A DNA stretch of 17,487 bases from DASZHJ01 sp035938015. Lineage in GTDB: Bacteria; Pseudomonadota; Alphaproteobacteria; ATCC43930; CGMCC-115725. The stretch spans positions 1 through 17,487 of the forward strand of contig DASZHJ010000035.1 in NCBI GenBank assembly GCA_035938015.1, read 5' to 3'. The notes beneath the pieces are model-generated. The model was not told the origin of the DNA. It ran no database searches and saw nothing but the letters and a program-made list of their open reading frames with translations. Positions within the stretch are counted from its first letter, which is position 1; each line of letters begins with the position of its first letter. This document shows positions 1 to 6,716 of this stretch, in pieces. Made by a program: the position numbers and the translations under genes.

Positions 1-903
1 GCGGAGGATCGCGCCCTGCTGCTGCACGCGCGCGCCCAGCGCGTGCGGCCCGGACTCGACGACAAGGTGCTCGCCGACTGGAACGGTCTGATGATCGGCG
101 CGCTCGCTTACGCGGCGTCCGTGTTCACGAAGCCGGATTGGCTCGCGCTCGCCGAGCAGGCCCTTGCTTTCGTCGAGCGCGACATGACCGCGGCCGACGG
201 CCGGCTCCGCCACAGTTGGCGCGAGGGACGCGCGGCGCATCCGGCAACGCTCGACGATCACGCCAACCTCTCGCGCGCGGCGCTGCTGCTCCATGAGGCC
301 ACCGGCAAGCCCGAGTATCTCGCGCGGGCGCGCGCGTGGGTCGAGCTGGCGGAGCGTTATTACGCCGACCGCGCCGGCGGCTATTTCGTGGCGGCCTCCG
401 ACACCGAGGGCCTGCTGACGCGGCCCAAGATGGTGCAGGATTCCGCCACGCCCTCCGGCAACGGCACCATGGTCGAGGTGCTGGCGCGGCTCTATTACCT
501 CACCGGCGAGGACGCCTATCGCGCGCGTGCCGAGGCGACGGTCAAGGCCTTCGCGGGCGACGTGCCGAAGAATTTCTTCCCGTTCGGCTCGCTGCTCAAC
601 GGCAACGAGATGCTGCAGCGCGCGGTACAGATTGTCATTCGCGGCCGGCGCGGCGAGGCCGCCACGGAGGCGCAGCTGCGGGCGGTTCATTCGGTGTCGC
701 TGCCGACGCGCGTGCTCGCGGTGGTCGAGCCCGGCGTGGCGTTGCCCGCCGGTCACCCGGCCGCTGGAAAAGACCAGGTCGAGGGCCGCGCCACCGCCTA
801 TGTCTGCCGCGGCCCCGTGTGTTCGCTGGCAATCACCGATGTTGAGTTGTTGCGGAAAGAGCTTGCGTCCTTCGACTCGGCGCTTCGCGCCGGCTCAGGA
901 TGA
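1..903 (+). CDS. YyaL/DUF255-type thioredoxin-domain protein, C-terminal part (5' end outside window)
   Basis: The reading frame is open from base 1, so this is the 3' part of a longer gene; a GTG at 43 lies inside it and is not the start. The visible 300 residues match the C-terminal alpha/alpha-barrel half of the YyaL/spermatogenesis-associated-protein-20 family. The diagnostic stretch RPGLDDKVLADWNGLMIGAL begins at the GTG-encoded residue. Further family-like segments are the DDHA motif, VQDSATPSGNGTMVEVL, and a C-terminal CRGPVC motif. The N-terminal thioredoxin-like domain would lie upstream of the window. Members of this family are largely uncharacterised; the barrel resembles N-acylglucosamine 2-epimerases, but a substrate cannot be stated. 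The last roughly 12 residues and the TGA stop come from the inverted-repeat element at 864-977, so the native C-terminus has probably been replaced. Confidence 0.88.
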   Translation, partial: AEDRALLLHARAQRVRPGLDDKVLADWNGLMIGALAYAASVFTKPDWLALAEQALAFVERDMTAADGRLRHSWREGRAAHPATLDDHANLSRAALLLHEATGKPEYLARARAWVELAERYYADRAGGYFVAASDTEGLLTRPKMVQDSATPSGNGTMVEVLARLYYLTGEDAYRARAEATVKAFAGDVPKNFFPFGSLLNGNEMLQRAVQIVIRGRRGEAATEAQLRAVHSVSLPTRVLAVVEPGVALPAGHPAAGKDQVEGRATAYVCRGPVCSLAITDVELLRKELASFDSALRAGSG

Positions 904-977
904 GGGCCTTTCTTTCGGCGGCCCCAAACTGCCTCATCCTGAGCCGCGATGCGAAGCATCGCGAGTCGAAGGACGCA
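864..977. repeat. Compound inverted-repeat element, copy 1 (114 bp), overlapping the end of the first gene
   Basis: The outer arms are a perfect 16-bp inverted repeat, 864-879 (TGCGTCCTTCGACTCG) against 962-977. Inner arms 892-905 (GGCTCAGGATGAGG) and 932-945 are a perfect 14-bp inverted repeat. Each half also holds a small hairpin: 878-883/887-892 around TTC, and 946-952/956-962 around GAA. The element is palindromic at two scales and could fold as a long cruciform or a branched RNA. Dispersed palindromes with CTTCGA and CTCAGGATGAGG cores are, from memory, common in alphaproteobacterial genomes. A related copy is at 9428-9542. No coding capacity or transposase is present, so a REP/MITE-like element moved in trans is an inference. 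Confidence 0.85.
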
Positions 978-1001
978 CGATGAATCCACGGAGTTACCAT
1001 C

Positions 1002-1454
1002 ATGCCTGAGATCACCGTTCCGAGTCCCATCGGCCCCTTGAGCATCGAGGAGAGCGAGGGCGCGCTCATCGCCGTGCATTGGCGCAAGGCGCGCAAGGAG
1101 AGCCCGACGCCGCTCCTCGAGGAGGCCGCGCGCCAACTCCGCGCCTATTTCGCGCGGGAGCGCCGCGACTTCGATCTGCCGTTCAAGCCCGAGGGCTCCG
1201 CCTTCGAGCAGCAGGTCTGGGCCGCCATGCAGCGCATCCCCTATGGCGAGACCCGCAGCTACGGCGAGATCGCCCATGAGACCGGCGGCATGCCGCAAGA
1301 GGTCGGCAGCGCCTGCGGCAGCAACCCGCTGCCGATCTTCATTCCCTGCCACCGCGTGCTAGCGGGCGGCGGCAAGCTCGGCGGCTACAGCGGCAAGGGC
1401 GGCCTCGAGACCAAAACCACGCTCCTGGTGCTGGAGGGCCGGTTGCTGGTGTAG
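1002..1454 (+). CDS. ogt: Methylated-DNA--protein-cysteine S-methyltransferase (O6-alkylguanine-DNA alkyltransferase)
   Basis: A 150-residue suicide repair enzyme that moves alkyl groups from O6-alkylguanine (and O4-alkylthymine) in DNA to its own cysteine. The active-site motif IPCHRV lies at 114-119, with Cys116 as acceptor. Before it come the helix-turn-helix segment FEQQVWAAMQRIPYGETRSY (68-87) and SNPLPIF, and after it GGYSGKGGLETKTTLLVLEG. It is a little shorter than typical family members, with a compact N-terminal domain and no Ada-type regulatory domain. The human arginine-finger position appears to be Gly, as in many bacterial homologues. A GGAG at 990-993, eight bases before ATG, supports the start. 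It follows an inverted-repeat element, so it probably has a separate transcript from the preceding gene. Confidence 0.93.
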   Translation: MPEITVPSPIGPLSIEESEGALIAVHWRKARKESPTPLLEEAARQLRAYFARERRDFDLPFKPEGSAFEQQVWAAMQRIPYGETRSYGEIAHETGGMPQEVGSACGSNPLPIFIPCHRVLAGGGKLGGYSGKGGLETKTTLLVLEGRLLV

Positions 1455-1522
1455 AGCGCTCGGGGTGACAAGCGCGCGGGCCCAGGGCTAAGCTCCGCGA
1501 AACTCATTACGGGAGCGTGCCC

Positions 1523-2224
1523 ATGCCCGACGTCACCATTCGCGCCGCCGATGGCGGCAGCTTCGGCGCTTATCTCGCAACGCCCGCCGCGACCTCCGGC
1601 CGCAGCTCCGGCGTCGTGCTGATCCAGGAGATCTTCGGCGTCAACAAGGTGATGCGCGATCTTGCCAACGGCTTCGCGCGGCAAGGCTATGTCGTGCTCT
1701 GCCCTGACCTGTTCTGGCGCCAGGAGCCGGGCATCCAGATCACCGATCAGACCGAGGCGGAGTGGGCGAAGGCATTCTCGCTCTACAAGGGCTTCGACGA
1801 GGCGAAGGGTGTCGATGACCTGAAATCGACACTCGCCCATCTGCGGAAACTGCCGGCCTGCGCGGGCAAGGTCGGCGCGGTCGGTTACTGCCTCGGCGGC
1901 AAGCTCGCCTATCTCATGGCGACGCGCTCGGACGCGGACTGCTCGGTCGGATATTACGGCGTGGCGATCGAGGCGGCGCTCGAGGAAGCCAAGGCCATCA
2001 AGAAGCCGCTGATGCTGCACATCGCCGAGAAGGACCAGTTTTGCCCGCCGCAGGCGCAAGCCAAGGTCAAGGACGCGCTCAAGGACAATTCGCACGTGAC
2101 CCTTCACAGCTATCCCGGCGTCGATCACGCCTTCGCGCGTCTCGGCGGCCAGCACTACGACAAGAAGAGCGCAGAGCTCGCGAACCAGCGGACTGCGGAG
2201 TTCTTCAAGAAGACTCTGGGTTAG
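1523..2224 (+). CDS. Dienelactone hydrolase family protein
   Basis: An alpha/beta hydrolase of the carboxymethylenebutenolidase family, about 233 residues, predicted cytoplasmic. Known members open dienelactones from chlorocatechol breakdown; many genomic copies have unknown esterase substrates. From the ATG at 1523, the triad falls at Cys123 (GYCLGG), Asp171 (AEKDQF) and His202 (GVDHAF), with Glu36 in QEIFG. These are the numbers of the Pseudomonas enzyme, which supports this start over an in-frame GTG at 1517. A GGGAG at 1511-1515 is correctly spaced. No other aromatic-degradation gene is beside it, so a dedicated catabolic role is not supported by context. The neighbouring quinone oxidoreductase suggests only general handling of reactive or xenobiotic compounds. 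Confidence 0.93.
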   Translation: MPDVTIRAADGGSFGAYLATPAATSGRSSGVVLIQEIFGVNKVMRDLANGFARQGYVVLCPDLFWRQEPGIQITDQTEAEWAKAFSLYKGFDEAKGVDDLKSTLAHLRKLPACAGKVGAVGYCLGGKLAYLMATRSDADCSVGYYGVAIEAALEEAKAIKKPLMLHIAEKDQFCPPQAQAKVKDALKDNSHVTLHSYPGVDHAFARLGGQHYDKKSAELANQRTAEFFKKTLG

Positions 2225-2230
2225 GGGTTT

Positions 2231-2304
2231 TCCGCGGGCGACCAGCCGCCACACTAACCCTCGCCTTGTCATCCGCGGGCGACGAGCTGCCACACCAACC
2301 CTCG
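2231..2304 (+). repeat. Two imperfect 33-bp direct repeats between the hydrolase and quinone oxidoreductase genes
   Basis: Unit 1 is 2231-2263 and unit 2 is 2272-2304, with a period of 41 bp. By eye they agree at 30 of 33 positions. Both start TCCGCGGGCGAC and end AACCCTCG; three single-base substitutions differ. The units lie in the 121-bp gap before the oxidoreductase. They could be a slippage duplication or a paired protein-binding site. No promoter could be assigned with confidence. Confidence 0.8.
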
Positions 2305-2345
2305 TCACCCGCGTAGCGCGCGATCCATCTAACGGAGGTTTACCC

Positions 2346-3320
2346 ATGCCCCATGCGATTCGTTTCCACAAGGCCGGCGGTCCCGAGGTTCTTGCCTGGG
2401 AAGAGGTACAAGTCGGCAAGCCCGGACCCGGCGAGGCGCGCGTGCGTCACACCGCGATCGGCCTCAACTACGTCGACACCTATTTCCGCAGCGGGCTTTA
2501 TCCCACGCAGCTGCCGAGCGGGCTCGGCTCGGAGGCGGCGGGCGTGGTCGAGGAAGTCGGGCCCGGCGTCACCGACATCAAGCCCGGCGACCGCGTCGCT
2601 TACGGCAACAGCCCGCTCGGCGCCTATTCAGAGGTACGCGTGATGCCGGCGGACCGGCTCGTTGTGCTGCCGAACGGCATCAGCGATCAGCAGGGTGCCG
2701 CGATGATGCTGAAGGGCATGACTACGCAGTATCTGATCCGACAGATCTTCAAGGTGAAACGTGGCGACACCATCCTGTTCCACGCGGCAGCCGGCGGCGT
2801 CGGCTTGATCGCCTGCCAATGGGCGAAGTCGCTGGGCGCCACCGTGATCGGCACCGTCGGCAGCGAGGAAAAGGCGAAGCTCGCGAAGGCGCACGGGTGC
2901 GACCATGCGATCGTGTACACCCGCGAGGATTTCGTCGAGCGCGTGAAAGAGATCACCAAGGGCGAGAAGCTGCCGGTGGTCTATGACGGCATCGGCAAGG
3001 ACGCCTGGCCGAAGTCGCTCGATTGCCTCAGGCCTACGGGTTTGATGGTGAGCTTCGGCCAATCCTCGGGCGCGATCGGCCCCGTGGAGCTCGGCGTCCT
3101 CGCGGCCAAGGGCTCACTCTTCATCACGCGCCCGTCCCTCAACACCTATGCCGCCAAGCGCGCGGACATGGTGGCGATGGCGCGCGATCTCTTCGACGCG
3201 GTGCTGTCGGGCGCGGTCAAGATCGAGGTCAAGCAGACCTATCCGCTGAAAGACGCCACCCGAGCCCACGGCGATCTGCAAAGCCGCAAGACCACGGGCT
3301 CGACGGTGCTGACGGTGTGA
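2346..3320 (+). CDS. qor: NADPH:quinone oxidoreductase (zinc-independent medium-chain reductase)
   Basis: 324 residues, the usual Qor size. These enzymes reduce quinones or enones with NADPH in the cytoplasm. The N-terminal GroES-like domain carries GPGEARVRHTAIGLNYVDTY, FRSGLY and GLGSEAAGVVEEVGPGV. The quinone-reductase signature follows around residues 116-160 (MLKGMTTQYLI, then ILFHAAAGGVGLIACQWAKS with the nucleotide-binding AxxGxxG). The C-terminal LKDATRAHGDLQSRKTTGS is typical. Zinc-binding cysteines of alcohol dehydrogenases are absent. A strong GGAGG (2334-2338) precedes ATG. The stop overlaps the start of the next gene (GTGA at 3317-3320), so the two are translationally coupled and probably function together. 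Confidence 0.93.
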   Translation: MPHAIRFHKAGGPEVLAWEEVQVGKPGPGEARVRHTAIGLNYVDTYFRSGLYPTQLPSGLGSEAAGVVEEVGPGVTDIKPGDRVAYGNSPLGAYSEVRVMPADRLVVLPNGISDQQGAAMMLKGMTTQYLIRQIFKVKRGDTILFHAAAGGVGLIACQWAKSLGATVIGTVGSEEKAKLAKAHGCDHAIVYTREDFVERVKEITKGEKLPVVYDGIGKDAWPKSLDCLRPTGLMVSFGQSSGAIGPVELGVLAAKGSLFITRPSLNTYAAKRADMVAMARDLFDAVLSGAVKIEVKQTYPLKDATRAHGDLQSRKTTGSTVLTV

Positions 3321-4135
3321 GCGACATCCACGAGCGCGTTGCGCGGCATTACGGGCAAGCCGGGATCGCCGAGGCGATCCTGGCCGCGCTCGCGGCGGCG
3401 GGGAAAGACGTCGATCGGCTGACGCCCGACGATCTGGCACCCATCGACGAGTTCCACACCCGCGGCCGCGCGGCGACCGTCGAACTCGCGAAGCTGCTGG
3501 GGCTCGAAAGCACGCACCGTGTGCTCGACGTGGGCTCGGGCATCGGCGGGCCCTCGCGTTTCCTGGCGCACACCTACGAATGCACGGTCGTGGGTCTCGA
3601 TCTCACGCCGGAGTTCTGCGCGGTGGCGCGCGTGCTGGCGGAGCGTACGGGGCTCGGCGACCGGGTTTCCTACCGGCAGGGCAACGCGCTCGACATGCCG
3701 TTCGAGGACGAGACCTTCGACGTGGTCTGGTCGCAGAACGCCGCCATGAACATCGCCGAGCGCGACCGGCTCTATCACGAGATGCGCCGCGTGCTGCGAG
3801 CGGGCGGGCGGCTCGCGCTCAACGATGTGACGCTGGGCGAGGGCGGCGCGCCGCATTATCCGGTGCCGTGGGCGCGCGAGGCCTCGACGAGCTTCCTTCT
3901 AACGGCAGAGGTGACGCGCAAGCGGCTCGAGGCCGTGGGCTTCCGCGTGATCGCCTGGGAGGACACCAGCGCCCCCGCGCTCGAGTTCTCGCGCCGGCGC
4001 GCGGCGGCGGGGCCGGCGCCGCTCGGCATCCACATCGTCATGGGCGAGGACTGGCCCGCGATGAGCGCGAACACGCTGCGCAATCTCGCGGAGGACCGCA
4101 TCCGCTCGCACCACGCCGTGCTGGCGCGGGTCTAG
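3317..4135 (+). CDS. Class I SAM-dependent methyltransferase (Methyltransf_11 type)
   Basis: The GTG at 3317 overlaps the oxidoreductase stop in a GTGA, giving 272 residues. The open frame extends far upstream, but that part is antisense-like sequence inside the previous gene and is rejected. Motif I, VLDVGSGIGGPSRFL, is at 69-83; the acidic ribose-binding residue follows in VVGLDLT (91-97). Motif II/III-like GNALDMPF and FDVVWSQNAAMNI come next, then MRRVLRAGGRLALNDV. The C-terminal half is family-variable and defines the substrate. The sequence resembles small-molecule methyltransferases of the sarcosine/tocopherol type, but the acceptor cannot be named. Coupling to a quinone oxidoreductase hints at a quinone-like or lipid acceptor, which is inference only. 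The stop shares CTAG with the convergent gene. Confidence 0.88.
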   Translation: MSDIHERVARHYGQAGIAEAILAALAAAGKDVDRLTPDDLAPIDEFHTRGRAATVELAKLLGLESTHRVLDVGSGIGGPSRFLAHTYECTVVGLDLTPEFCAVARVLAERTGLGDRVSYRQGNALDMPFEDETFDVVWSQNAAMNIAERDRLYHEMRRVLRAGGRLALNDVTLGEGGAPHYPVPWAREASTSFLLTAEVTRKRLEAVGFRVIAWEDTSAPALEFSRRRAAAGPAPLGIHIVMGEDWPAMSANTLRNLAEDRIRSHHAVLARV

Positions 4136-4350
4136 CCGCGCGGGACGCGGCTCGACGCGCGGAGCGTGTTCTCCAGCAGCAGCCCGGCCAATCCCAGGAC
4201 CAGCAGCGCCGCCTGCGCGCGGGGACCGACGCCCAAAAGCGGCAATCCCCAACCGCAGATCGCGGCCCAAATGACAGCTCCCGCGGCGAGGCTGCCGTCG
4301 TCGACGAAGAGAGCGACGAGCTCGTGCAGGATGGCGGCGAGCGCTTTCAT
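4132..4350 (-). CDS. Small two-helix membrane protein of unknown function
   Basis: A 72-residue protein starting MKALAAILHELVALFVDDGS. Two hydrophobic stretches (about 20-38 and 44-60) suggest a small integral membrane protein with a basic tail. It begins seven bases after the stop of the ExxE membrane protein, and a GAGG overlapping that stop is a plausible ribosome-binding site, so the two are probably cotranslated. Its TAG stop shares the CTAG at 4132-4135 with the methyltransferase stop on the other strand, leaving no room for a separate terminator. I do not recognise the family. A partner or accessory subunit of the adjacent transporter-like protein is the simplest guess. Confidence 0.72.
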   Translation of the reverse strand: MKALAAILHELVALFVDDGSLAAGAVIWAAICGWGLPLLGVGPRAQAALLVLGLAGLLLENTLRASSRVPRG

Positions 4351-4357
4351 CGGCGCC

Positions 4358-5116
4358 TCAACCCGCCGCCGCGAGCGCCGCGCTCCGGCGGGCGCGGGAG
4401 AGCCGCACGGCGCCGAGCGCCACCAGCAGGAACCACGCGACGAGGCCGAGGAGGGACCAGTCGGCGCCCGGCCAGTCGACGCCGATGCCTTCGCCGAGCC
4501 AGAAGGTGCCGAACGCCGCGAGCAGCACGCCGACCGCGAACTTGAGGGCGTTCTCCGGGACTTTCGCGAGCGGCCGGTGCAGCACGAGGCCCAGCAGAAC
4601 CACGACCAGCAAGGCCGCTCCCGCCCCCACGCTCGCGGGCAGCAAGAGACCGCCCGCCGCGCCGACGGCGATCACGATGAAGACGACCTCGATGCCCTCG
4701 AGCATCACGATCTTGAAGGATGCGCCGATCGCCACCGCGTCCCAGCGGGGATCCCGCGCGCGCTCATAGCTCTCGAGGAGCGCGGTCTCGCCCTCGAACG
4801 CCGCCGCCTCGTCGTGGAGCGCGATCACGCCAGCGGCCCGCAGGATTGCCTTGCGGAGCCAGCGCAGGCCGAACAGCAGCAGCAAGATCCCAACACCGAG
4901 CTGCACATAGTCGAGCGGGATGCGCGTGAGCGCCGGCCCGAGCACCAATACAAGGAGTGCGAGCGTGCCGAGCGCCAGCCCGGTGCCAAAGAGCGCCGGC
5001 CGCCAACCGCGCACCGTGCCGACCGCGAGCACCACGGTGAGCGCCTCGATGAACTCGACGAGCGAGGCGAGAAAAGCCGCCGTCAGCGACGGAAGTGCGT
5101 GGGCCCAGCCGGCCAT
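4358..5116 (-). CDS. COG4280-like seven-helix membrane protein with duplicated ExxE motif (candidate metal/cation transporter)
   Basis: 252 residues from ATG at 5116; earlier in-frame starts fall inside rho and are rejected. Two homologous halves are visible. Half one has VEFIEALTVVLAVG (20-33) then GVGILLLLFGLRWLRKAI (74-91). Half two has LEGIEVVFIVIAVG (139-152) then AVGVLLAAFGTFWLGEGI (194-211). Each half predicts three helices; a seventh follows at about 219-237. A charged loop (about 88-128, with HDEAAAFEGE) joins the halves. The ExxE pairs, Glu21/Glu24 and Glu140/Glu143, sit in helices 1 and 4, the layout of FTR1-type iron permeases (REGxE) and reminiscent of GDT1/UPF0016 exchangers. 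The FTR1 arginine is missing. The closest label I recall is COG4280, predicted membrane protein. It lies 20 bases below rho. Confidence 0.8.
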   Translation of the reverse strand: MAGWAHALPSLTAAFLASLVEFIEALTVVLAVGTVRGWRPALFGTGLALGTLALLVLVLGPALTRIPLDYVQLGVGILLLLFGLRWLRKAILRAAGVIALHDEAAAFEGETALLESYERARDPRWDAVAIGASFKIVMLEGIEVVFIVIAVGAAGGLLLPASVGAGAALLVVVLLGLVLHRPLAKVPENALKFAVGVLLAAFGTFWLGEGIGVDWPGADWSLLGLVAWFLLVALGAVRLSRARRSAALAAAG

Positions 5117-5136
5117 GACGTTCGATGTACCAGGCC

Positions 5137-6477
5137 TTAGGTGTTCATCGCCTCGAAGAAGTCGGCGTTGGACTTGGACTGCTTGAGCTTGTCGATCAGG
5201 AACTCGAGGCCGTCGACGGGGCCCATGGGCATCAGCACGCGACGCAGCACCCACATCTTGGACAGCACGGCCTTGTCGACCAGCAGCTCCTCCTTGCGGG
5301 TGCCGGACTTGGTGATGTCGAGCGCGGGGAAGGTGCGCTTGTCCGCGACCTTGCGGTCGAGCACGATTTCCGAATTGCCGGTGCCCTTGAACTCCTCGAA
5401 GATCACCTCGTCCATGCGGCTGCCGGTGTCGATCAAGGCCGTCGCGATGATGGTGAGCGAGCCGCCCTCCTCGATGTTGCGCGCGGCGCCGAAGAAGCGC
5501 TTCGGGCGCTGCAGCGCGTTGGCGTCGACGCCGCCCGTCAGCACCTTGCCAGAGGACGGCACCACGGTGTTGTAGGCGCGCGCGAGGCGCGTGATCGAAT
5601 CCAGCAGGATCACCACGTCGCGCTTGTGCTCGACCAGGCGCTTCGCCTTCTCGATCACCATCTCGGCGACCTGCACGTGACGCACGGCGGGCTCGTCGAA
5701 GGTGGAGCTCACGACCTCGCCCTTGACCGAGCGGGCCATGTCGGTGACCTCCTCCGGCCGCTCGTCGATCAGCAGCACGATGAGGTAGACCTCGGGGTGG
5801 TTGAACGAGATCGCGTGGGCGATGTTCTGCAGCATCACGGTCTTGCCCGTGCGCGGCGGCGAAACGATGAGCCCGCGCTGGCCCTTGCCCAAGGGCGTGA
5901 TCAGGTCGATGACCCGCGTCGTCAGATCCTTGCGGGCGGTCTCTCTCCTGTCGGCCTCTTTCGCCTTAGCCGATCTACCGGTTCCCTCGGCTACCGGGCT
6001 GCCCTTGACGGGCACCGCTTCCTCCGCTTCGAGCTCGAGCTTGAGCTTCTCCTCGGGATAGAGCGGGGTCAGATTGTCGAAGTTGATGCGGTGCCTGACG
6101 TTCTCGGGGTCGTCGAAATTGATCTTGTTGACCTTGATGAGGGCGAAGTAGCGCTCGCCGTCCTTGGGCGAGCGGATCTGGCCCTCGACCGTGTCACCGG
6201 TGCGCAAGCTGAAGCGCCGGACCTGGCTCGGGCTCACGTAGATGTCGTCGGGGCCCGGCAGGTAATTGGCCTCTGGCGAGCGCAGGAAGCCGAAGCCGTC
6301 CTGCAGGATCTCGAGCACGCCGTCGCCGTAGATGGCGACATCGTTCTCGGCCAGCTGCTTCAGGATCGCGAACATCATGTCCTGCTTCCTGAGCGCGGAC
6401 GCGCTTTCGATCTGGAGCTCCTCGGCGAAGCTCAGTAGCTCCGCCGGTGTCTTGCGCTTGAGTTCTTGGAGGTTCAT
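5137..6477 (-). CDS. rho: Transcription termination factor Rho
   Basis: 446 residues; the hexameric RNA-dependent ATPase that ends transcription at Rho-dependent sites. The N-terminal helix bundle (MNLQELKRKTPAEL) precedes the cold-shock-like RNA-binding domain with DGFGFLRS at 60-67. Walker A, SPPRTGKT, is at 206-213 and Walker B, VVILLDSITRLARAYN, at 288-303. The Q-loop region (LTGGVDANAL, 313-322) and R-loop segment (FEEFKGTGNSE, 360-370) are intact. It is about 27 residues longer than E. coli Rho; the extra length is a charged, Ala/Lys/Glu-rich insertion at about 150-182 between the RNA-binding and ATPase domains. No clear Shine-Dalgarno lies before ATG; instead the mRNA there is C-rich. 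It has a 239-bp leader region of its own after hemJ. Confidence 0.98.
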   Translation of the reverse strand: MNLQELKRKTPAELLSFAEELQIESASALRKQDMMFAILKQLAENDVAIYGDGVLEILQDGFGFLRSPEANYLPGPDDIYVSPSQVRRFSLRTGDTVEGQIRSPKDGERYFALIKVNKINFDDPENVRHRINFDNLTPLYPEEKLKLELEAEEAVPVKGSPVAEGTGRSAKAKEADRRETARKDLTTRVIDLITPLGKGQRGLIVSPPRTGKTVMLQNIAHAISFNHPEVYLIVLLIDERPEEVTDMARSVKGEVVSSTFDEPAVRHVQVAEMVIEKAKRLVEHKRDVVILLDSITRLARAYNTVVPSSGKVLTGGVDANALQRPKRFFGAARNIEEGGSLTIIATALIDTGSRMDEVIFEEFKGTGNSEIVLDRKVADKRTFPALDITKSGTRKEELLVDKAVLSKMWVLRRVLMPMGPVDGLEFLIDKLKQSKSNADFFEAMNT

Positions 6478-6716
6478 CGGGGGTTATTCTGGGTGTGCGG
6501 GGGGTGGGAAGAAAGCGGAGGGGATCGGCCGGCGCTCGGCATCAGGCGGTTACCCGCGCGGGACACCGGTCGTGAGGATGCGGTCTTTTCGAGCGACCGA
6601 CGATTATTGGTCTTGAGGGGTTCGTCGAAAAGACGCAGGGAGACGCACCAGAGGCGCGACAACGGTAGCCTTAATCAAATCCGCGCCCCAAGTCAAACGG
6701 CTTCGCGTGGCAATTT
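6478..6716 (-). promoter_or_regulatory. rho leader and promoter region with inverted repeat and C-rich tract
   Basis: The gap between hemJ and rho holds three signals on the minus strand. TTGACT (6696-6691) is a good -35; the weak TAAGGC (6673-6668) lies 17 bp on as a possible -10. A perfect 10-bp inverted repeat follows (GTCTTTTCGA at 6583-6592 with its complement at 6625-6634), with a nested GACC/GGTC stem. Finally the mRNA just before the rho ATG is rich in C (bases 6513-6481), including CCCACCCCCCGCACACCC. E. coli rho is autoregulated in its leader by Rho-dependent attenuation. A similar role here, with the C-rich tract as a Rho-loading site, is inference. Confidence 0.5.
6583..6634 (-). 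repeat. 10-bp inverted repeat (stem-loop) in the rho leader
   Basis: GTCTTTTCGA at 6583-6592 is perfectly complementary to TCGAAAAGAC at 6625-6634. The 32-base loop contains a second four-pair stem, 6595-6598 with 6609-6612. There is no downstream T-run, so it is not a classical intrinsic terminator. Confidence 0.75.

Noticed and set aside
3023..3316. N-terminal extension of the methyltransferase frame
   Set aside because: It lies inside the quinone oxidoreductase gene and is Arg-rich; the GTGA overlap at 3317 gives a natural start.
5125..6438. Long plus-strand open frame opposite rho (437 codons)
   Set aside because: It lies entirely against rho, is dominated by His/Asp/Leu/Arg repeats typical of antisense frames in GC-rich DNA, and matches no family.
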